DNA from: Micromonospora cremea
GTDB taxonomy: Bacteria > Actinomycetota > Actinomycetes > Mycobacteriales > Micromonosporaceae
Reading direction: 5' to 3'
DNA length: 64,000 nucleotides
NCBI RefSeq assembly: GCF_900143515.1
Contig: NZ_FSQT01000002.1
Location: 372,001-436,000, forward strand
Below the pieces are notes generated by a model. That model saw only the letters and a list, made by a program, of their open reading frames with translations. It ran no database searches and was not told the DNA's origin. Both the position numbers and the translations under genes were made by a program. Position 1 is the first letter of the stretch. Every line of letters starts with the position of its first letter. This document shows positions 33,530 through 42,823 of the stretch, one piece after another.

Positions 33530-36500
33530 ACGGCCGCTACACCGACCGGTGGCGGGACCCGAACGAACCGTCCTGGGTGGTCGAACCAACCACCGAGTGG
33601 CATCCTCAGTTCCCCGGCCAGCGCTATCCCGGCGACATCGGCATGTCCCACCAGCCGCCTCCGCCGCCGCGCGGCCGGGCGGCCGTCGCCGGCCGCGCCG
33701 AGGTGCCTCCGCTCGCGCCCACCCGCCCGGACGGCACCTACCTCGGCCGGTCCTGGGCAGACGAGGAGCCGGCCGAGACGGCTCCGTACGGCCGGTCCTG
33801 GGCCGACGAGGAGCCGCCCGGAACGCCGACCCACGGCGGGTCACGGGGCGGCGAACGCCCCGTCGAGGCGTCCGCCTACGGCCGGCCGGACGGTGCCGAA
33901 TCCCGCCACTACGACCATGAGCCGTACCGCCGACCGCTGCCCGAGCCGACCCGGCGGGACGACCGCCGTTCCCCCGAATCAGACCGGCGGACCGCCTGGT
34001 CCGACCGGCGCCCGAACGACGACCGGGCACCGGCCCGGGAGGCTGCCTGGCACCGGGACCAGCCCGCCGAGCGGCACGACGGCCGCCGACTCCGGCACGA
34101 TCCGGCCGACCGGGAGCGGGGGTACCCGACCGCGCCACCGGTGTCCCCCGCGCCCCGGGCCGAGCCCGGCTGGGTGCCGGAGCCGGACGAGCCGCCGCGC
34201 CGGCGTGGCACGCAGGAGCGCCCGGCCGCCGGATACGACCGGCACCCCGGTGACGGGTACCCTGCCCGGCCCAGCCGGGGCCACGAGGGCCGCCCGGCCG
34301 ACGGCTGGGCCGCCGGCGGGGCCGGCCAGTGGGCCCCCGTGGAGGGCCGCTCGCGGTACCCCGCCGACGGGTACCCCGATCGCGCCGCCGACGACACCCG
34401 CCGTCCAGACCGGACGGCCGACGCACGGCGCGCTGAGCGGGCCGCCGACGACGGCCGCCACCCTGAAAGGTTCGTCGACGACGCGCGCCCGGCGGCGCGG
34501 GCCCGTGCGGACGCCGGTGCGCCTCCGGAGCGGCGGTACCGCCTGGACGAGGCAGTCGGCGCACCGCAGACACCGGACGGTGGACGACGGCACCGGCCCG
34601 AACCGGAGCTGCCGGGACAGCCGCGCCGGGATGACGAGCGGCGCCGGCCAGCCGACCCGCACAGGCAGCAGCCCCGCGAGGCGGCGGCCCGCGCCGAGGC
34701 GTACCCGGACCGGCGCCCCCGCGAGGAGACCCGGCCGGAGACGTACCGCGAGGAGACGTACCGCGACCGGCGCCCCCGCGAGGAGACCCAGCCGGAGACG
34801 TACCGCGAGGAGCGGCCGCAGCCCGACCACCGCCCGGACGGCACCCTGCCCTGGCCACCGCCGGGTCCGGTGCGTCCGCACCGCACGGAGCCGGGCCACC
34901 AGGGCGATGCGCACCGCACCGCCGACCCGCACCGCACCGTCTCCGAGCCGGGCGTCCCGTCGCGGCCGGCCACCCGGCCCGAGAGGCCGCCCGTCGCGCC
35001 GTCCCGGTACGACGAACGACCGGCGCGTCCCGCCGCGGCGGCTCCGCCGGCACCGGCCACCTCCGGCCGGGCGACCCCGGTCCCGCCGACACCCGTCTCC
35101 CCGGCCGGGCCGGACGCCGGCCGCCCAGCCCCGGTCCCGCCCGTCTCCCCGGAGCGACCGGTGCCACCGGCATCCGTCTCCCCCGCCGCGCCCGGCCGGG
35201 ACCGGCCGATCTCGGCCGCCCCGGCCTCCCCCGCGCCAGCGGACCACGAGCGCCGACCGGCCGACCACGTCCCGCCGCGCCGCCCGGATCAGAACCGGCC
35301 GGTGTCGGCGGCCCCGGTCTCCCCGGCGGCGGACGTACCCGTCTCGGGTCCACCGGCTGCCCGGCTCCGGCTGGAGTTCCTGCCCGCGCCGGTGGACCCG
35401 CCGCTGGCCGACGAGCACCCGGACCCGCCGGTGTCACCCGCACCCCGGACGCCGGCCGATCCGACACCGTCGGAGCAGCCTGCCCCGACAGCGGACGCGC
35501 GACCGCCGCTCGCGCCGCCGCCCGCCTGGCAGGCCTCGGATCCCCCGGTCCCGACAGCCACGGCTCCAACACCCACGACCCCGACAGCCACGGCCGCGAC
35601 ACCCACGGCGGACGCCGAGCCGGCGCTCCCGCTGGCACCCGGCATGCCGCGCCGCTACGTCCCCCCGCCGCCGTCGGAGCCGCCGGTGGCGCCCGCCCCG
35701 GAGCCGGTCGAGGCTCCGGTCACCCGGGGGCCGGCCGCCTGGTTCAGCCCCGCCCAGGAGCCGGAGTCCGACCAGGACGAACCGGAGACGGACCGCCGGC
35801 CAGCCGAGGCGACCGACGACCGGTCGGCGGCCGGTGGCCCGGCCGGCTCCTCCGCGCCCACCGGAGCGGAGTCCGACCCGTTGACGCCCGCTGCCGAGTC
35901 GGCCGCCGACGGCTGGACGACCGACCCGCACCCGGACTCCACGGTCGAGCCGGGCGGCGTGGCACCGGCACCCCAGGTCCGGCCGGTCTCCGCACCGCCC
36001 GCGCGACCGATCTCGGCACCACCGGCCGAACCGGTCTCCGCACCGCCAGCCGAACCGGTCTCCGGCGATCGCGACCCCTGGGCCGACGACCTGGTCACCG
36101 ATCCTGACCCCGCAGTCGGGTCGACATCGATTGACGCCCTCGGACCCGTGTCCGCACCGCCGGCTTATCCGGTGTCCGCACCGCCGGCTTATCCGGTGTC
36201 CGCACCGCCGGCCTATCCGGTGTCCGCACCGCCGGCCTATCCGGTGTCCGCACCGCCGGCCTATCCGGTGTCCGCACCGCCGGCCTATCCGGTCTCCGCA
36301 CCGCCGGCCTATCCGGCGTCCGGTGCCTCCCGCAGGTGGGCGGACGATCTGCTCGACGAGGCACAGCCCCTCGTCGAGCCGGCACCGGCGCAGGCCCACC
36401 CGCCGGTCTCCGTCGCGCCGGAGACCGGCGGAACACCGCACCAGCGCACCGATCCGGCGCCCGCCGAGACCGACCCCGACGTCTCCGGATCCCCTGACGC

Positions 36501-38568
36501 GCCGGCCTACGACGAACCCGACGACTGGACGGACGAGGGCGTCGCCGAGCCGGAGCCGCTGGACCGGCCGACATCGGCACCACCCGCATACATCGGCGCT
36601 TACCAGCCGGTACCGGCACCGCTGGACCGGCCGTTCTCCGCACCGCCCGCAGGAGACAGTGACCCGTCCGAGCGCGACCCGGTGGACGACGCGCGCTCGG
36701 CGCCGGACGCGCCGCCGGCGGACGCGCCGGCCGGTCGGAGCCCCGGCGAACCGATGGCCGGCTCGCAGACCGACGACGTGTCCGCCGCCGGTGCGTTGTC
36801 GGCCCGGTCTGCGCCGTCCGACCACGACCCGGAAGAGCCCGTCCCGGCGGAGCCCACACGGCCGGACTCGGCTGCGACCGTCTCGGCCGCGCCCGTGTCA
36901 GCCCCGCCCGCAGCACCGGTGTCCGCGCCACCGACCTCCACGGCGCCCGTGTCCGCGCCGCCCGTCTTCACGGCGCCCGTGTCCGCGCCACCGACCACCG
37001 CGCCACCGGTCTCCGCGGCACCGGTCTCCGCGCCGCCAGTCCCGGTGGCGCCCGTCTCCGCGCCGCCAGTCTCCGCGCCACCGGTCTCCGCGCCGCCAGT
37101 CTCGGTGGCGCCCGTCTCCGCGCCACCCGTCTCCGCACCGCCGATCTCCGCGCCGCCGGTCTCCGCGCCGCCGGCCGCAGCCGTTCCCGGGCCGTGGAGC
37201 GGCTCACCGGAGGCAAGCGTGCCGGTGTCCGCGCCACCCGGCGCGGCGCCGCCGGCGACCCGCCGGCCGCTGGCCGAGCAGGGCGACCCGGAGCAGGTTC
37301 TTGCGGCGTACCGGTGGCGGCTGGACCCGGTCACCCTGCGCGAGGACCTGACCGAACCGGACGAGATGCGGGCGATCCGGCGGCGGCTGACCGAGAAGTT
37401 GGGCTCTGCCGCCGACAACCGGGCTCGGGCCCGCCTGCTCAGCCTGCGGGCGGTGGCCTCCCGGATCCTGGGCGAACTGGACGACGCGCTGGCCGACGGC
37501 CGGCTCGCCCTCACCTACGCCGAGGCCACCGGCGAGCTGCGCCGGACGGCGCTGGCCCAGGCACGGCTGGCCCACGTGCTGCGCTGGCGCGGCGACTTCG
37601 CCGAGGCCGACCAACTCTTCGCCAAAGCGAACTCGGTCGAACTGCCCGACCGGCTGCGGGCCGCCCTACATGAGCACGCCGGGCGGTCCTGCTATGACCA
37701 GGGCCGGCTGATGGAAGCCTGCCACCACTTCGAGCAGGCCCTCGACCTGCGCGGCGCCGGCGACGCCGAACTCCTGGACCGGATCCGGGTGGCCCTCGAC
37801 GCGGTCGCCACCCGGGCCGCGGCTGACGGCTTCGGGCCGTACCCCCGGGGTCGGGACGAGGTGCTCGACCGCGACCGACCCCCGATGCCGGGCCGGGACG
37901 GACCGCTGTGGGGGTACACCGATCCGAAGGGTGACCTGGTCATCCCCGCCCGCTACGCCGAGGCGCAGCCGTTCCACGACGGATTGGCCTGGGTCCGCCG
38001 GCCGGACACCGACCGGTGGTCGCTGATCAACCTGCTCGGTACGACGGTGATCCCGCCGTCGTACCGCGCGGCGCGCCCGTTCAGCGACGGCCTGGCCTGG
38101 GTGGTCACGGACGGCGGCTGGGCGGCGATCGACGCGACCGGCGAGGTGCAGGTCCGGCCCAACTTCGCCGAGATGCGCCCGTTCCGCCGCGGGGTGGCCG
38201 CGGTCAGGCGCGAGGGTTGGGGGGCGGTCGACCGGACCGGTCGGATCGTGCTGCCTACCCGCTACCACGGCTTCGCCACCGAACTGGCCGACGGCCAGCA
38301 GGTCGACGGGTTCACCGACGAGGGCCTCGCCGTGGTCGACGTGGGCGGCCGGCGTGGCGTGGTGGACCGCGGCGGCACGGTGCTGGTGCCGCCAGCGCAC
38401 CCGATGCTGGTCATCCACCCGGTGGCGTTCCTGATCGGCAGCGGCACCGGACGCTGGGGTGCCCTGGACCGGCGCGGCGAGCCGCTCATCGATGCCGTGC
38501 ACCGCGACCGGGCCGCGGTGCTGGCGGAGATCGACCGGCTACTCATCGACGCCAACCCGGTGCTCTGA
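33526..38568 (+). CDS. Giant Pro-rich protein with TPR-like and C-terminal WG repeats
   Basis: 1,680 residues with no signal peptide or membrane helix. Residues 1-~1245 are disordered and rich in Pro, Arg, Asp, Glu and Ala, first a charged part (repeats of the EETYRDRRPREE type near 400), then about 25 copies of SAPP, seven of them in a perfect VSAPPAYP tandem at 875-930. Residues ~1290-1430 are helical TPR-like hairpins ('DDALADGRLALTYAEATG', 'GRLMEACHHFEQALDL'). Residues ~1461-1670 hold about five WG repeats ('LWGYTDPKGDLVIPARY', 'GWAAIDATGEVQVRPNF', 'GWGAVDRTGRIVLPTRY'). WG repeats are thought to mediate protein binding. Function unknown. Confidence 0.88.
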   Translation: MNGRYTDRWRDPNEPSWVVEPTTEWHPQFPGQRYPGDIGMSHQPPPPPRGRAAVAGRAEVPPLAPTRPDGTYLGRSWADEEPAETAPYGRSWADEEPPGTPTHGGSRGGERPVEASAYGRPDGAESRHYDHEPYRRPLPEPTRRDDRRSPESDRRTAWSDRRPNDDRAPAREAAWHRDQPAERHDGRRLRHDPADRERGYPTAPPVSPAPRAEPGWVPEPDEPPRRRGTQERPAAGYDRHPGDGYPARPSRGHEGRPADGWAAGGAGQWAPVEGRSRYPADGYPDRAADDTRRPDRTADARRAERAADDGRHPERFVDDARPAARARADAGAPPERRYRLDEAVGAPQTPDGGRRHRPEPELPGQPRRDDERRRPADPHRQQPREAAARAEAYPDRRPREETRPETYREETYRDRRPREETQPETYREERPQPDHRPDGTLPWPPPGPVRPHRTEPGHQGDAHRTADPHRTVSEPGVPSRPATRPERPPVAPSRYDERPARPAAAAPPAPATSGRATPVPPTPVSPAGPDAGRPAPVPPVSPERPVPPASVSPAAPGRDRPISAAPASPAPADHERRPADHVPPRRPDQNRPVSAAPVSPAADVPVSGPPAARLRLEFLPAPVDPPLADEHPDPPVSPAPRTPADPTPSEQPAPTADARPPLAPPPAWQASDPPVPTATAPTPTTPTATAATPTADAEPALPLAPGMPRRYVPPPPSEPPVAPAPEPVEAPVTRGPAAWFSPAQEPESDQDEPETDRRPAEATDDRSAAGGPAGSSAPTGAESDPLTPAAESAADGWTTDPHPDSTVEPGGVAPAPQVRPVSAPPARPISAPPAEPVSAPPAEPVSGDRDPWADDLVTDPDPAVGSTSIDALGPVSAPPAYPVSAPPAYPVSAPPAYPVSAPPAYPVSAPPAYPVSAPPAYPVSAPPAYPASGASRRWADDLLDEAQPLVEPAPAQAHPPVSVAPETGGTPHQRTDPAPAETDPDVSGSPDAPAYDEPDDWTDEGVAEPEPLDRPTSAPPAYIGAYQPVPAPLDRPFSAPPAGDSDPSERDPVDDARSAPDAPPADAPAGRSPGEPMAGSQTDDVSAAGALSARSAPSDHDPEEPVPAEPTRPDSAATVSAAPVSAPPAAPVSAPPTSTAPVSAPPVFTAPVSAPPTTAPPVSAAPVSAPPVPVAPVSAPPVSAPPVSAPPVSVAPVSAPPVSAPPISAPPVSAPPAAAVPGPWSGSPEASVPVSAPPGAAPPATRRPLAEQGDPEQVLAAYRWRLDPVTLREDLTEPDEMRAIRRRLTEKLGSAADNRARARLLSLRAVASRILGELDDALADGRLALTYAEATGELRRTALAQARLAHVLRWRGDFAEADQLFAKANSVELPDRLRAALHEHAGRSCYDQGRLMEACHHFEQALDLRGAGDAELLDRIRVALDAVATRAAADGFGPYPRGRDEVLDRDRPPMPGRDGPLWGYTDPKGDLVIPARYAEAQPFHDGLAWVRRPDTDRWSLINLLGTTVIPPSYRAARPFSDGLAWVVTDGGWAAIDATGEVQVRPNFAEMRPFRRGVAAVRREGWGAVDRTGRIVLPTRYHGFATELADGQQVDGFTDEGLAVVDVGGRRGVVDRGGTVLVPPAHPMLVIHPVAFLIGSGTGRWGALDRRGEPLIDAVHRDRAAVLAEIDRLLIDANPVL
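36148..36315 (+). repeat. Seven 24-bp tandem repeats inside the WG-repeat gene
   Basis: Unit GTGTCCGCACCGCCGGCYTA followed by TCCG, seven copies, nearly identical at the DNA level (variation at the C/T of GCY and a final GTC). Each encodes VSAPPAYP. Copy number is likely to vary between strains by slippage. Confidence 0.9.
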
Positions 38569-38600
38569 CCGGCGGTTCGGCAACCCCGAATCGCCAGGGC

Positions 38601-38606
38601 TAGGGT
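38601..38606 (+). promoter_or_regulatory. -10 box TAGGGT for a leaderless transcript
   Basis: TAGGGT ends 6 nt before ATG 38613. Confidence 0.5.
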
Positions 38607-38612
38607 CGGGTC

Positions 38613-39611
38613 ATGGAATTCCGACACCTGGGCCGTTCCGGCCTGTTGGTCAGCGAGATCTCGTACGGCAACTGGATCACCCACGGTTCGCAGGTCGAGG
38701 AGGACGCCGCGTTCGCCTGCGTCCGGGCCGCCCTCGACGCGGGGATCACCACCTTCGACACCGCCGACGTGTACGCCGGCACCCGGGCCGAGGACGTGCT
38801 CGGTCGGGCGCTGCAGAACGAGCGCCGCGAGGGCCTGGAGATCTTCACCAAGGTCTACTGGCCGACCGGTCCCGGCCGCAACGACCGCGGCCTGTCCCGC
38901 AAGCACATCATGGAGTCGATCAACGGCTCGCTGCGCCGGTTGCGCACCGATTACGTGGACCTCTACCAGGCCCACCGGTACGACCACAGCACGCCGCTCG
39001 AGGAGACGATGGAGGCGTTCGCCGACGTCGTGCACTCCGGCAAGGCGCACTACATCGGCGTCTCCGAGTGGACCGCGGCGCAGCTGCGGGCCGCCCACCC
39101 GCTCGCCCGGGAGCTGCACATTCCGCTGGTCTCCAACCAGCCGCAGTACTCGATGCTCTGGCGGGTCATCGAGACCGAGGTCGTGCCGGCCAGCGAGGAG
39201 CTGGGCATCGGCCAGATCGTCTGGTCGCCGATGGCGCAGGGTGTGCTCTCCGGCAAGTACCTGCCGGGGCAGCCGCCGCCGGCCGGTTCCCGCGCCACCG
39301 ACGAGAAGTCCGGTGCGGGCTTCATCTCCCGGTTCATGACCGACGAGGTGCTGACCCGGGTTCAGCAGCTCAAGCCGCTGGCCGAGCAGGCCGGGCTGAG
39401 CATGGCCCAGCTCGCGGTGGCCTGGGTGTTGCAGAACCCGAACGTGTCGTCCGCGATCATCGGCGCGTCCCGTCCCGAGCAGGTGCACGACAACGTCAAG
39501 GCGGCCGGGGTGAAGCTCGACGCCGAGCTGCTCAAGGCGATCGACGAGATCGTCGAGCCGGTCACCGAGCGGGACCCGGCCAAGACCGAGTCCCCCGCAC
39601 AGCGCCCGTAA
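38613..39611 (+). CDS. Aldo/keto reductase (Kv-beta-like subgroup)
   Basis: 332 residues, a complete TIM-barrel AKR. The catalytic tetrad is visible: Asp and Tyr in 'FDTADVYAGT', Lys in 'FTKVYWP', His in 'YQAHRYD'. The NADPH-binding C-terminus contains 'SSAIIGASRPEQVHDN'. It reduces carbonyl compounds with NADPH; the natural substrate is not predictable. The length and loops resemble voltage-gated-channel beta-subunit-like AKRs (YghZ group). Monocistronic, ended by the hairpin at 39671-39724. Confidence 0.92.
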   Translation: MEFRHLGRSGLLVSEISYGNWITHGSQVEEDAAFACVRAALDAGITTFDTADVYAGTRAEDVLGRALQNERREGLEIFTKVYWPTGPGRNDRGLSRKHIMESINGSLRRLRTDYVDLYQAHRYDHSTPLEETMEAFADVVHSGKAHYIGVSEWTAAQLRAAHPLARELHIPLVSNQPQYSMLWRVIETEVVPASEELGIGQIVWSPMAQGVLSGKYLPGQPPPAGSRATDEKSGAGFISRFMTDEVLTRVQQLKPLAEQAGLSMAQLAVAWVLQNPNVSSAIIGASRPEQVHDNVKAAGVKLDAELLKAIDEIVEPVTERDPAKTESPAQRP

Positions 39612-39670
39612 CGCTCACCCCCCGGTCCCCGACCCTGCCGGCCCCGACCCCGCCGACCCCGGCCTCGCCA

Positions 39671-39724
39671 ATCTAGGGCATTTCGCTGCCGATGGAGATC
39701 AACAAGCAGCGATAAGCCCTAGAT
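39671..39724. terminator. Strong bidirectional hairpin between convergent genes
   Basis: ATCTAGGGCATTTCGCTGC pairs with GCAGCGATAAGCCCTAGAT at 17 of 19 positions around a 16-nt loop. The stem is AT-richer than the surroundings, unlike a typical actinobacterial terminator, and may be a dispersed repeat. Confidence 0.7.
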
Positions 39725-39795
39725 CGGCGGGGGTCAGGGGCGGGGCGCGGGGGGCGGGGGGCGGGGGCGGGCGGGGGACGAGGGCGGGGCGGGGG

Positions 39796-40593
39796 TTAGG
39801 ACTGCCAGAAGCGGATCAGGTCTAGGCCGGCGGCGTAGAGCCACGAGGGCAGGCCGAGCAGGTCCCCGATCGCGAAGACGACGTCGAAGAACCAGCCGCC
39901 GATGCGCGGGTTCCACAGCAGCGCGAAGAGCAGCAGGAAGCCGTACGGGGCGAACAGGTCGTACATTCGGCGCCACTGCGGGTTGAGCCACGGCTGGATC
40001 ATGTTGCCGCCGTCGAGGCCGGGGACCGGTAGCAGGTTCAGCACGCTCGCGGTGAGCTGAAGGAAGGCCAGCAGCGCGACTCCGGCCCAGAACTCCACCG
40101 GGCCGCCCGCCTGGATGCCGATCCGCAACGCCGCCACCAGCACCAGCGTGAACAGCACGTTGGTGGCCGGGCCGGCGAGGCTGACCAGGGTGTGCCGCAA
40201 CCGGCCCGGGATGGCGTGCCGGTCCACCCACACGGCGCCGCCGGGCAGGCCGATGCCGCCCAGCAGCACCACCACCACCGGCAGCACGATCGACAGCAGC
40301 GGGTGGGTGTACTTCAACGGGTTGAGCGTCAGGTAGCCGCGGTGGGCGATGTCCCGGTCGCCGGCCCGGAAGGCCACCACCGCGTGCGCGTACTCGTGCA
40401 GGCAGAGCGAGACCAGCCACCCGGAGACCACGAAGAGGAACACGTCGAACCGGACGCTGCCGTACCCGTTCCAGGCCAGCACCCCGCTGACCGCGAAGAG
40501 GGCGACCAGGCCGAGGAAGACCGGGCTGGGCCGGAACGCCGCCCTGGGCACGCCGAGCACCAGCCGCTCGCCGCCCGGCCGGTCGTAGCCCAT
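39796..40593 (-). CDS. M50-family intramembrane metalloprotease (site-2-protease-like)
   Basis: 265 residues with about six membrane helices. The zinc motif HExxH is in 'LCLHEYAHAVVAF' and the distal Asp ligand in 'NLLPVPGLDGGNM'. It belongs to the short, PDZ-less group of site-2 proteases that cut membrane-bound regulators or signal-peptide remnants. ATG 40593 is chosen because it overlaps the preceding stop (TGATG), coupling it to the small upstream gene. Confidence 0.88.
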   Translation of the reverse strand: MGYDRPGGERLVLGVPRAAFRPSPVFLGLVALFAVSGVLAWNGYGSVRFDVFLFVVSGWLVSLCLHEYAHAVVAFRAGDRDIAHRGYLTLNPLKYTHPLLSIVLPVVVVLLGGIGLPGGAVWVDRHAIPGRLRHTLVSLAGPATNVLFTLVLVAALRIGIQAGGPVEFWAGVALLAFLQLTASVLNLLPVPGLDGGNMIQPWLNPQWRRMYDLFAPYGFLLLFALLWNPRIGGWFFDVVFAIGDLLGLPSWLYAAGLDLIRFWQS

Positions 40594-40793
40594 CACTCGG
40601 CCGTGGGTAGCAGGCTCATCCGGTACTCCACGCGGTCGTCCTCCACGAGCGCGACCGAGGTGACGCCGGACGCCGCGAGCTCCCGCCAGGTCTGACCGAT
40701 CCAGGATTCGGCGTCGGCCTGGCTGCCGAACGACTCCGCCGGTCCCTCGACCGTCTGGCCGTCCGTGCCCTCGTACCGCCAGCTCCACGCCAT
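40593..40793 (-). CDS. Small conserved protein, translationally coupled to the M50 protease
   Basis: 66 residues starting 'MAWSWRYEGTDGQTVEG', acidic, with a Trp-rich N-terminus and a C-terminal beta-hairpin-like 'VALVEDDRVEYRMSLL'. GAGGGGAGA precedes ATG 40793. Such proteins are widespread in Micromonosporaceae and Streptomyces without known function. The shared TGATG junction suggests the two products work together. Confidence 0.78.
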   Translation of the reverse strand: MAWSWRYEGTDGQTVEGPAESFGSQADAESWIGQTWRELAASGVTSVALVEDDRVEYRMSLLPTAE

Positions 40794-40924
40794 GCCGCGT
40801 CTCCCCTCGCCGCTGAAGTCCCCGTGGGACGAACCCTCGCCAGCGTAGTCGGCCCGACCCGGAACGGCCGCTCGCTCGCCCCGCCCGCGACCCACGGGCT
40901 GATCAACCCATCGGCGGCGGCCGG

Positions 40925-40930
40925 TACGGT
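40925..40930 (+). promoter_or_regulatory. -10 box TACGGT for leaderless kinase transcript
   Basis: TACGGT ends 6 nt before GTG 40937. Confidence 0.48.
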
Positions 40931-40936
40931 GGCCCG

Positions 40937-42763
40937 GTGCTGACACGGGGAGTGCTGCTCGGCGACCGGTACCGGCTGGGCGAGCGGGTGGCGACAGGTG
41001 GGATGGGCGCGGTCTGGCGCGGCACCGACGTGCTGCTGGAACGCGAGGTGGCCGTGAAGGTGCTGCTGCCGTCGCTGGTCGCCGACCCGGAGTTCACCGC
41101 CCGGTTCCGGGCCGAGGCGCAGATGCTGGCGGCGCTGCGGCACCCCGGCGTGGTGGCGGTGCACGACGTCGGGCAGGCCACGCTCGCCGACGGCAGCCGG
41201 GTCGACTACCTGGTGATGGAGTACGTCGAGGGCGAGCCGTTGTCCGCCCGGGTGCGCGTGGCGGGTCGGCTGGACCCGGCCACCACCATGTCGGTGCTGG
41301 CGCAGGCCGCGGACGCGCTGCACACCGCCCACCTCGCCGGCATCGTGCACCGGGACGTGAAGCCGGGCAACCTGCTGGTCAAGGCGGACGGCAGGGTGGT
41401 GCTGGTCGACTTCGGCATCGCCCGGTCCCGCAGCATGGCCGGGCTCACCGCAGCGAACATGGTGCTCGGCACCGCCTCGTACATGTCCCCGGAGCAGGCC
41501 ACCGGGCAGCCGGTCTCCCCGGCGACCGACGTCTACGCGCTGGGCGCGGTGGCGTACTTCTGCCTCGCCGGGCAGCCGCCGTTCGACGGTGACAACCCGC
41601 TCGCGGTGGCGCTGCGGCACGCCCAGGACGAGCCGGCGCCGCTGCCGTCGGACACCCCACCGGCGGTGGTGGCGGTCGTCGCGCGGGCGCTGGCCAAGCG
41701 GCCGGCGGACCGGTTCGCCAGCGCCGCCGAGCTGGCCGGCGCCGCCGCCGACGCCCGCGACGCGACCCTGGCGAGAATTCCGCCGGCCGATCGCCCGCCG
41801 TGGGCGGTGGCCGCCCCCACCCCGCCCGTACCGAGCCCCGCCCCGGCCGCGCCGGCCGTCGCGCGGCCCGTACCGAGCCCCGCCCCGCCGGCCCCGGCTG
41901 TCGCGCGGCCCATTCCAACCCCCGCACCGCCGGCCGCGCCGGCGCCACCGCCATCGGCCCTGCGTTCCCCGGCGGGCTTCGAGGCCGGACCGGCGACCGG
42001 GCCGACCCGGGAGGACCCGCTCCGCAGAGCCCCGTCCGGGCGGCGGCGGGGGGTGCTCATCGGGGCCGCCGCGGTCGTCCTCGTGGCGCTGGTCGCCGTG
42101 GCCGTCGCGGCGCTGCAGCCGGACGCGCGGCCTGGTGGATCCGATCAGCCGCCGGCCCTCGCCGGCGGGTCGGCCTCGGCGCCGGACGTCCCGCTGCCGA
42201 CCGGGGACGCGGCCACCCCGGGGCCCCGACCCAGCGGTACGCCGGGCGCCAGCCGGACCGGCGCCGCCGGCCCGACCGAGGCCGGCGGTCCGACCGAGGC
42301 CGCCGGCCAGCCCGGAGCGCCGACCAGCGGCGCCCCGGTTCCACGCACCACCGCGCCGGGCAGCACGCCGACCGCGGCCGCCACCGGCAAGCCGACGTCC
42401 AGCGGCAGCCCGGCGGGGCGGCCCAACCCGTACACGGCGACTCAGGTGTGCGGCAGTGGCTACCAGGTGGTCGACTCGGCGACGCTGACCGGCGGCGACG
42501 GTCGCCGGCGGGGCCGGGTCTACCTGCTGTACCACTCGGGCACCGGCAACAACTGCGTGGTCACGCTCAAGGACACCGCGGTCGGCACGAAGTCGGCGGC
42601 GTCGGCGTACCTGGAGGTGCAGGGGCGGGCCCGCAGCACCGACAGCGGGTCCTTCGACTACTACGCCGGGCCGGTGCGGGCCGGCGCCGCCGCGACGTGC
42701 GTGAAATGGGGTGGCGCCACGGGCGGGGTCAGCTACGGCAGCGGATTCGAGCACTGCGACTGA
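40937..42763 (+). CDS. Membrane Ser/Thr protein kinase (PknB-like kinase domain, no PASTA repeats)
   Basis: 608 residues. The kinase domain spans ~10-270: Gly loop 'VATGGMGAVW', K41 in 'VAVKVLL', HRD at 138-140, DFG at 158-160 and 'SYMSPEQATG'. A Pro/Ala-rich juxtamembrane region (280-345) leads to one membrane helix at 372-393. A Thr/Ser/Pro/Gly-rich linker and an extracellular domain of ~120 residues with three cysteines (starting 'CGSGYQVVDSATLTGG' and ending 'GFEHCD') follow. PASTA repeats are absent, so the signal sensed differs from PknB. It stands alone, just before cobU. Confidence 0.93.
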   Translation: MLTRGVLLGDRYRLGERVATGGMGAVWRGTDVLLEREVAVKVLLPSLVADPEFTARFRAEAQMLAALRHPGVVAVHDVGQATLADGSRVDYLVMEYVEGEPLSARVRVAGRLDPATTMSVLAQAADALHTAHLAGIVHRDVKPGNLLVKADGRVVLVDFGIARSRSMAGLTAANMVLGTASYMSPEQATGQPVSPATDVYALGAVAYFCLAGQPPFDGDNPLAVALRHAQDEPAPLPSDTPPAVVAVVARALAKRPADRFASAAELAGAAADARDATLARIPPADRPPWAVAAPTPPVPSPAPAAPAVARPVPSPAPPAPAVARPIPTPAPPAAPAPPPSALRSPAGFEAGPATGPTREDPLRRAPSGRRRGVLIGAAAVVLVALVAVAVAALQPDARPGGSDQPPALAGGSASAPDVPLPTGDAATPGPRPSGTPGASRTGAAGPTEAGGPTEAAGQPGAPTSGAPVPRTTAPGSTPTAAATGKPTSSGSPAGRPNPYTATQVCGSGYQVVDSATLTGGDGRRRGRVYLLYHSGTGNNCVVTLKDTAVGTKSAASAYLEVQGRARSTDSGSFDYYAGPVRAGAAATCVKWGGATGGVSYGSGFEHCD

Positions 42764-42811
42764 CCAGACCGCGACCGCCGGGCCGGCAGGCAGCGGGACG
42801 CCGGGCGGCCT

Positions 42812-42817
42812 TAAGGT
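42812..42817 (+). promoter_or_regulatory. -10 box TAAGGT for leaderless cobU-cobT transcript
   Basis: TAAGGT ends 6 nt before ATG 42824. The 60-bp gap leaves no room for a cobalamin riboswitch. Confidence 0.5.
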
Positions 42818-42823
42818 ACGGGC

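Noticed and set aside
33293..35638. A 781-codon minus-strand frame opposite the giant WG gene
   Set aside because: Low-complexity Arg/Pro/Gly composition mirrors the sense repeats. No start signal or domain.
36148..36315. Possible CRISPR array (seven direct repeats)
   Set aside because: The 24-bp units are contiguous with no spacers and lie in frame in a coding sequence.
42764..42823. Cobalamin riboswitch before cobU
   Set aside because: The gap is 60 bp and the start appears leaderless; a B12 riboswitch needs about 200 nt.
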